From contig CAWJKY010000003.1 in NCBI GenBank assembly GCA_963843565.1, positions 1,860,001-1,924,000 on the forward strand: 64,000 nucleotides of DNA. Reading direction: 5' to 3'. The translations under genes and the position numbers were made by a program. Below, one piece after another: positions 59,444 to 64,000 of this stretch (positions are counted from its first letter, which is position 1; each line of letters starts with the position of its first letter). Below the pieces are notes generated by a model that ran no database searches, was not told the origin of the DNA, and saw nothing but the letters and a program-made list of their open reading frames with translations. This stretch comes from DASZQY01 sp963843565. Lineage in GTDB: Bacteria > Pseudomonadota > Alphaproteobacteria > Rhizobiales > Kaistiaceae.

Positions 59444-60559
59444 GTGACCACACAGACAGACGTTCAGGTCCCGCCCACCCTGGCGCCCCCGGCGAGCGAT
59501 GTGCTCGGGCGCATCGCGCGTTCGACCGAGGCGGTCATCATTCCGGTCGGGGCGGTGATCGCCGCGGCGGCGCTCTTCTCGATCTTCCTGCTGATTCTCG
59601 GCAAGTCGCCGCTGGAGTTCTTCTCGCTCCTGTGGAAGGGCGGCTTCGGCACCTCGTTCTCCTGGCAGAACACGCTGGTGCGGGCCGCGCCATTGATCTT
59701 CACGGCACTCTGCGTTGCGGTGCCGGCGCGCCTCGGCATGGTGATCATCGGCGGCGAAGGCGCCTTCGTGCTCGGTGGATTTTCCGCGGCCGCGATCGCG
59801 ATTCCGCTGGTCGGCTGGGCATCGCCGTGGCTGACGATGCCGGTGATGCTGATCGCCGCGACCGTCGCCGGCGCGGCATGGATCGGGTTCGTCGGGGTTC
59901 TGCGCCACTATCGCGGCGTCAACGAGACGATCGCCAGTTTGCTCCTCTATTACATCGCCGTCGCGATCATGAACTTCTTCGTGGAAGGGGCGCTGCGCGA
60001 CGCCACCAACCCCAACAAGCCTTCGACGCCGCCGATCGGCGAGGCCAACATGGTCGGCAACATTCCGGGCACCGAGGTGCACTGGGGGCTGGCGGTCGGC
60101 ATCGTTCTGGCGCTCGCCCTGTGGGTGCTGATGAACCGCACCACGTTCGGATTCGCGGCGCGTATCACCGGCGGCAACGTGCGCGCGGCGCGCGCGCAAG
60201 GGCTGCCGGTCGGCCGGCTGATCGTCATCTCGTGCGCGATCGCGGGCGCCTCGGCGGGGCTTGCCGGCTACTTCGAGGTGGCGGCGATCCAGGGCCGCGC
60301 CAACGCCTCGATCGCCGCCGGCTATGGCTTCACCGGCATCCTGGTCGCCTTCCTCGCCAAGCAGAACCCCCTGGCGATCATTCCCGTCGCAATCTTCCTG
60401 GGCGGAATCTCGGCCGCCGGCGGGCTGATCCAACGGCGCATGGGCATGCCCGACGCGACGGTGGCGGTGCTGCAGGGCCTGATGTTCGTGGTCCTGCTGG
60501 TCTCCGACACGCTTTACGGCCGCTTCGCCATCTTCCGCAGCAAGGGGGACACCCGATGA
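59444..60559 (+). CDS. BMP-type ABC transporter permease
   Basis: A 371-residue inner-membrane permease (YufP/NupP-like) with about nine hydrophobic segments. It has VNETIASLLLYYIAVAIMNF and GAHYRR-free loops, and the BPD_transp_2 pattern GANVRAAR-like RITGGNVRAARAQGLPVGRL. The start is a GTG at 59444, with GGAAG about eighteen bases upstream, so the start is moderately sure. Its stop overlaps the next permease start (ATGA). It carries the nucleoside-like substrate with its partner. Confidence 0.9.
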   Translation: MTTQTDVQVPPTLAPPASDVLGRIARSTEAVIIPVGAVIAAAALFSIFLLILGKSPLEFFSLLWKGGFGTSFSWQNTLVRAAPLIFTALCVAVPARLGMVIIGGEGAFVLGGFSAAAIAIPLVGWASPWLTMPVMLIAATVAGAAWIGFVGVLRHYRGVNETIASLLLYYIAVAIMNFFVEGALRDATNPNKPSTPPIGEANMVGNIPGTEVHWGLAVGIVLALALWVLMNRTTFGFAARITGGNVRAARAQGLPVGRLIVISCAIAGASAGLAGYFEVAAIQGRANASIAAGYGFTGILVAFLAKQNPLAIIPVAIFLGGISAAGGLIQRRMGMPDATVAVLQGLMFVVLLVSDTLYGRFAIFRSKGDTR

Positions 60560-61479
60560 ACGGCGAATCCAGCCTCGGCATCGTGCTGCTCGCCATGTTT
60601 GCCGGTGCCATCCGCGTGTCGACGCCGTTCCTGTTCGTCAGCCTCGGCGAGTGCCTGACGGAGAAATCAGGGCGCATCAATCTGGGGCTGGAGGGAACGC
60701 TCGTGTTCGGCGCCATGACCGGCTACGCGATCTCCTTCGAGAGCGGCTCGCCGTGGCTGGGTGTATTGGCCGCCGGCGTCGCCGGGTCACTGTTCGGCGC
60801 GCTGCACGGCTACATCTGCAAGCTGCCCAAGGTGAACGACATCGCCATCGGCATCGCCATGATGCTGTTCGGCACCGGTCTCGCCTTCTTTCTGGGCAAG
60901 TCATACATCCAGCCGAAAGCGCCGCGCCTGCCGTCGCTCGACCTCGGCGGCTGGTCGGACAACCCGGCCGTCCAGTCGGCGCTCCACGTCAACCCGCTGT
61001 TCTTCGTCGGCGCGGCGCTGGCGGTTCTCCTGTGGTGGGCGTTCAAGAACACGCGCTTCGGCCTGATCGTGCGCATGACCGGCGACTCGGCGCCGGCGGC
61101 GCTCGCCATGGGCTACTCGGTCAACTGGGTGCGCTTCATCGCGACCACCGTCGGCGGCTTCTCGGCCGGCGTCGGCGGCGCCTTCCTGTCGCTCTACTAT
61201 CCGGGCGCCTGGAGCGAGGGGCTGTCCTCCGGACAGGGGCTGATGGCGGTGGCGCTGGTCATCTTCTCGCGCTGGAATCCGCTCGCCTGTCTCGCCGCCG
61301 CGCTCCTGTTCGGCGCCGCCGGCGCGCTCGGCCCGGCTCTCCAGTCGGTCGGCGTCACGCAGGGCTACTACTTCTTCAACGCCGCACCGTACGTGCTCAC
61401 CCTTCTCATCATGATCGCGTCGACCTCGCCGAAGCGCTCGCTGAAGGGCGCGCCGGCCGAACTGTCGATCACCAAGTGA
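60556..61479 (+). CDS. BMP-type ABC transporter permease
   Basis: A 307-residue permease (YufQ/NupQ-like). It has ECLTEKSGRINLGLEGTLVFGAM, a strong family signature, and GYSVNWVRFIATTVGGFSAGVGGAFLSL. The ATG at 60556 overlaps the first permease stop. It forms a heterodimeric channel with that permease. An isochorismatase-fold hydrolase gene comes 11 bases after its stop, placed inside the transporter operon before the ATPase gene. Confidence 0.92.
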   Translation: MNGESSLGIVLLAMFAGAIRVSTPFLFVSLGECLTEKSGRINLGLEGTLVFGAMTGYAISFESGSPWLGVLAAGVAGSLFGALHGYICKLPKVNDIAIGIAMMLFGTGLAFFLGKSYIQPKAPRLPSLDLGGWSDNPAVQSALHVNPLFFVGAALAVLLWWAFKNTRFGLIVRMTGDSAPAALAMGYSVNWVRFIATTVGGFSAGVGGAFLSLYYPGAWSEGLSSGQGLMAVALVIFSRWNPLACLAAALLFGAAGALGPALQSVGVTQGYYFFNAAPYVLTLLIMIASTSPKRSLKGAPAELSITK

Positions 61480-61490
61480 AGAGCGCCGCG

Positions 61491-62228
61491 ATGACCGCCA
61501 CCCAGACCGAGACCATGGACGAGCGCGTCGCCGCGGCGATGGTGCCGGGTGGGCGCACGGTGGCGGCCGACCCCTATCCGTGGCCGTTCGACGGCAACCT
61601 CAACTGCCTGAACACGGCGCTGATCGTCATCGACATGCAGACCGACTTCTGCGCGCCGGGCGGCTACGTCGATTCCATGGGCTACGACATCTCGCTGACG
61701 CGGGCGCCGATCGCGCCGATCCAGCGGGTGCTCGCCGCCATGCGCGCCAAGGGCTACAGGATCATCCATACGCGCGAGGGCCACAAGCCGGACCTCTCCG
61801 ACCTGCCGGCCAACAAGCGCTGGCGCTCGCAAAGGATCGGCGTCGGCATCGGCGATCAGGGTCCGTGCGGGCGCATTCTGGTGCGCGGCGAGCCGGGCTG
61901 GGAGATCATTCCCGAGCTGCAACCGGAGCCCGGCGAGGTGATCATCGACAAGCCCGGCAAGGGCTCGTTCGTGGCGACCGACCTGGAGCTGGTGCTCAAG
62001 AACGCCGGCATCCGCAACATCGCGCTCGCCGGGGTGACCACGGACGTATGCGTGCACACCACCATGCGCGACGCCAACGACCTCGGCTACGAGTGCCTGC
62101 TGCTGGAAGATTGCTGCGCGGCAACCGACGTCGGCAACCATCTGGCGGCGATCAAGATGATCAAGATGCAGGGCGGCGTGTTCGGCGCCGTGGCGAACTC
62201 CACCGACTTCGTGGAGGCGCTGCCATGA
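61491..62228 (+). CDS. Isochorismatase-fold cysteine amidohydrolase (biuret/ureidoacrylate hydrolase-like)
   Basis: A 245-residue hydrolase with a Cys-Asp-Lys triad: Asp48 in LIVIDMQTDF, Lys154 in IIDKPGKGSF and Cys187 in GVTTDVCVHTTMRDAND. Motifs such as HTREGHKPDLSDLPANKRWRS and GPCGRILVRGEPGWEI place it near the subgroup holding biuret, triuret and ureidoacrylate amidohydrolases. It would cleave a ureide- or amide-type nitrogen compound in the cytoplasm. It lies between the second permease and the ATPase of the BMP importer. Exact substrate is open. Confidence 0.85.
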   Translation: MTATQTETMDERVAAAMVPGGRTVAADPYPWPFDGNLNCLNTALIVIDMQTDFCAPGGYVDSMGYDISLTRAPIAPIQRVLAAMRAKGYRIIHTREGHKPDLSDLPANKRWRSQRIGVGIGDQGPCGRILVRGEPGWEIIPELQPEPGEVIIDKPGKGSFVATDLELVLKNAGIRNIALAGVTTDVCVHTTMRDANDLGYECLLLEDCCAATDVGNHLAAIKMIKMQGGVFGAVANSTDFVEALP

Positions 62229-62318
62229 GCGCCGCCAGTGGGCCCCCACCCGGCCGGCTCCGCCGACCGACCTCCCCCTTTCAGGGGGAGGAGGAGAGAG
62301 GACACCTGCCATGAGCGC
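62220..62318 (+). repeat. Palindromic insertion-like element flanked by 13-bp direct repeats
   Basis: CTGCCATGAGCGC occurs at 62220-62232 and again at 62306-62318, 86 bases apart. Between them lies GC-rich DNA with a perfect 9-bp stem, CCTCCCCCT and AGGGGGAGG around TTC (62271-62291). The left copy contains an ATGA overlapping the hydrolase stop; the right copy carries the ATPase start codon. The element itself provides the GGAGGAGAGAGG ribosome-binding site. It looks like a short dispersed palindromic element, inserted at an original overlapping start. Confidence 0.6.
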
Positions 62319-63861
62319 GGCGCTCGACACCCGCGGCGAGGCGCATCCGCGCCGGGCCTTCGGCCTCGAAACCATCGGCATGACCAAGATTTTCGGGTCG
62401 CTGACGGCGCTCGACGACGTCTCGATCAAGGTCAACGCCGGAACGCTGCATGCGCTGCTCGGCGAAAATGGCGCCGGCAAGTCGACGCTGGTCAAATGCA
62501 TCATGGGCTTCTATCAGCCGACCCGCGGCAGCGTGCTGATCGACGGGCACGAGGCGGAGGTCCGCAATCCGCGCGATGCCCACGCCCACGGCATCGGCAT
62601 GGTCTACCAGCACTTCACGCTGGTGCCGTCGCTGACCGCGGCGGAGAACCTGGTGATCAGCCGCGCCCATCCGCCGGCCGTCATCGACTGGCGGAAGGAG
62701 ATGGCGGCGCTCGGCGAGTTCCTCGACCGAATGCCGTTCAGGGTGCCGCTCGACGTGCCGGTCGCTGGCCTTGCCGCCGGAGAGAAGCAGAAGCTCGAGA
62801 TTCTCAAGCAGCTCTATCTCGACCAGCATTTCCTGATCCTCGACGAGCCGACCTCGGTGCTCACCCCGGGCGAAGCCGACGAGGTGCTCGGACTGCTCCG
62901 CGACATGACGAAAGCCGGCGATCTCACCATCCTGATGATCAGCCACAAGTTCCGCGAGGTGACCGCCTTCGCCGACGAATTCAGCGTACTCCGCCACGGC
63001 AAGCTCACCGGCGGCGGTGTCGTCAGCGAGACGAGCGTCGACGAGATGAGCCGCATGATGATCGGCGAGACCAAGATTCGCGAGCGCGCGGCGCGCAAGC
63101 CGCTCGCCGAACACCCGGCGACGGTGATGGAGATCGCCGGCCTGTCGGCCAACGACGACCAGGGCCTGCCGGCGGTGGAGACCGTCAACCTCAAGGTCCA
63201 CGCCGGCGAGATCGTCGGCATCGCCGGCGTCTCCGGCAACGGCCAGTCGGAACTGGTCGAGGTCCTGTCCGGCCAGCGCGAGGCGACCACCGGCCAGATC
63301 ATCATCGACAATAAGAACTTCGAGCCGATCCGCGAGCACATGGACCGCTTCAAGGTGTTCGGGCTTCAGGAGGAGCCGCTCCGCAACGCCGCGGTGCCGC
63401 GCATGACGGTCGCAGAGAACATCGCCTTCCGCACCTTCGACAAGCCGCCGATCACGTCCCTCAACTGGTGGCTCTCGCCGGGGCCGATGCGCCAGAAGGC
63501 GCGCGAGCTGATCGCCGCCTATCGCGTGAAGACGCCTTCGACGGAGGAGTTCATGGAGAACCTGTCGGGTGGCAACGTGCAACGCGCCGTGCTGGCGCGG
63601 GAGCTGTCGAGCCCGGTCGACGTGCTGATCGTCGCCAACCCTTGCTTCGGCCTCGACTTCGCCTCGGTCGCCGAGATCCGCTCGCAGATCATGGAGCAGC
63701 GCAACCGGGGCGCGGCGGTGCTGCTCGTCTCGGAGGACCTCGACGAAATTCTGGAACTCGCCGACCGCATCGCGGTGATGTCGGGCGGCAAGATCAACTA
63801 CGTGGTGGCGGCCGCCGACGCCGACCGCACGTCGATCGGCCGAGCGATGGCGGGACACTGA
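62311..63861 (+). CDS. BMP-type ABC transporter ATP-binding protein (two nucleotide-binding domains)
   Basis: A 516-residue ATPase (NupO/YufO-like) with two nucleotide-binding halves. The first has Walker A GENGAGKST at 51-59 and Walker B LILDEPTSVLTPGEADE, with a shortened signature LAAGEKQ. The second has a degenerate Walker A GVSGNGQSE, signature LSGGNVQRAVLARE and LIVANPCFGLDF, as is normal for the family. It powers the BMP importer. The start at 62311 has GGAGGAGAGAGG upstream, supplied by the repeat element. A second hydrolase gene follows after eleven bases. Confidence 0.93.
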   Translation: MSAALDTRGEAHPRRAFGLETIGMTKIFGSLTALDDVSIKVNAGTLHALLGENGAGKSTLVKCIMGFYQPTRGSVLIDGHEAEVRNPRDAHAHGIGMVYQHFTLVPSLTAAENLVISRAHPPAVIDWRKEMAALGEFLDRMPFRVPLDVPVAGLAAGEKQKLEILKQLYLDQHFLILDEPTSVLTPGEADEVLGLLRDMTKAGDLTILMISHKFREVTAFADEFSVLRHGKLTGGGVVSETSVDEMSRMMIGETKIRERAARKPLAEHPATVMEIAGLSANDDQGLPAVETVNLKVHAGEIVGIAGVSGNGQSELVEVLSGQREATTGQIIIDNKNFEPIREHMDRFKVFGLQEEPLRNAAVPRMTVAENIAFRTFDKPPITSLNWWLSPGPMRQKARELIAAYRVKTPSTEEFMENLSGGNVQRAVLARELSSPVDVLIVANPCFGLDFASVAEIRSQIMEQRNRGAAVLLVSEDLDEILELADRIAVMSGGKINYVVAAADADRTSIGRAMAGH

Positions 63862-63872
63862 GGAGTGGCGTG

Positions 63873-64000
63873 ATGATCACCGTTGCAGCGAAACCGTTCG
63901 ACTTTTCGTTTCCGCCGGACAAGGTGGCGCTTCTGGTCATCGATATGCAGCGCGATTTCGTGGAGCCGGGCGGTTTCGGCGAAACGCTGGGCAACGACGT
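63873..64000 (+). CDS. Second isochorismatase-fold hydrolase (partial, cut by window end)
   Basis: Only the first 42 residues are visible, starting MITVAAKPFDFSFPPDKVAL. They include the catalytic-Asp block LLVIDMQRDFVEPGGFGETLG, core VIDMQRDFVEPGGF, which is close to the biuret-hydrolase type opening. The ATG at 63873 has AGGAG about eight bases upstream; a GTG three bases earlier is also possible. It lies eleven bases after the ATPase gene, so it belongs to the same operon. The Lys and Cys of the triad are beyond the window. Confidence 0.85.
   Translation, partial: MITVAAKPFDFSFPPDKVALLVIDMQRDFVEPGGFGETLGND

Noticed and set aside
1..64000. CRISPR arrays, tRNA or rRNA genes, prophage genes, toxin-antitoxin pairs, retrons
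   Set aside because: I looked for regularly spaced repeats, tRNA T-loops and typical gene pairs on both strands and saw none. A GGTTCGATTC string near 58206 lacks the surrounding cloverleaf.

Overview
The window is a high-GC chromosomal segment from an alphaproteobacterium, most probably of the order Hyphomicrobiales (Rhizobiales). The evidence is a FixL/FixJ/FixK oxygen-sensing locus, electron-transfer flavoprotein genes, TRAP and BMP-type transporters, DUF3309, CsbD and DUF4342 small proteins, and an ECF42 sigma factor paired with a DGPF protein. Genus cannot be fixed from the sequence. Genes are densely packed, with many 1-4 bp start/stop overlaps, and no rRNA, tRNA, CRISPR array or prophage was seen.

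Layout. 1-1.1 kb: the 3' part of an IS3-family transposase with its right terminal repeat, then an orphan Rap1a/Tai-type secreted protein in compositionally different DNA. 1.2-7.1 kb: a minus-strand operon encoding a sugar-type ABC importer, an SGNH hydrolase, a hydroxyproline oxidase and a 4-hydroxyproline epimerase. 7.4-20.3 kb: HerA-like ATPase, PfkB, ETF-ubiquinone oxidoreductase, an RND/MMPL exporter, a GH3 glycosidase, three microproteins, and EtfA/EtfB. 20.3-24.3 kb: HAD hydrolase, DGPF protein with ECF42 sigma factor, and glycerol kinase. 24.4-29.8 kb: a lone receiver protein, FixJ, FixL, and divergently FixK, a universal stress protein and a zinc alcohol dehydrogenase. A perfect FNR/FixK box lies before fixK.

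30-35.4 kb: DUF4342, a phospholipid-transport (Mla) operon with fused subunits, and a metal P1B-type ATPase. 35.5-39.3 kb: a tripartite TRAP importer with its FadR-type repressor and paired operator-like sites. 39.4-46.6 kb: an RpiR-regulated module (class III aminotransferase, TAXI-TRAP transporter, universal stress protein) divergent from a BKACE enzyme. 46.6-50.1 kb: a quaternary-amine (osmoprotectant) ABC transporter. 50.4-56.2 kb: a small exported protein, an APH-type kinase, and a MacB-like ABC efflux set with an HlyD-type adaptor.

56.3-64 kb: the most interesting block. An isopenicillin-N-synthase-family dioxygenase and a GntR regulator precede a BMP-type (nucleoside-like) ABC importer interleaved with two isochorismatase-fold amidohydrolases. 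The second hydrolase is cut by the window end. A sigma-54-type promoter and a GntR-like palindrome lie upstream. Together these suggest a nitrogen-controlled pathway for an oxidised or ureide-type nitrogen compound. A palindromic element with 13-bp flanking direct repeats sits at the start codon of the importer ATPase.
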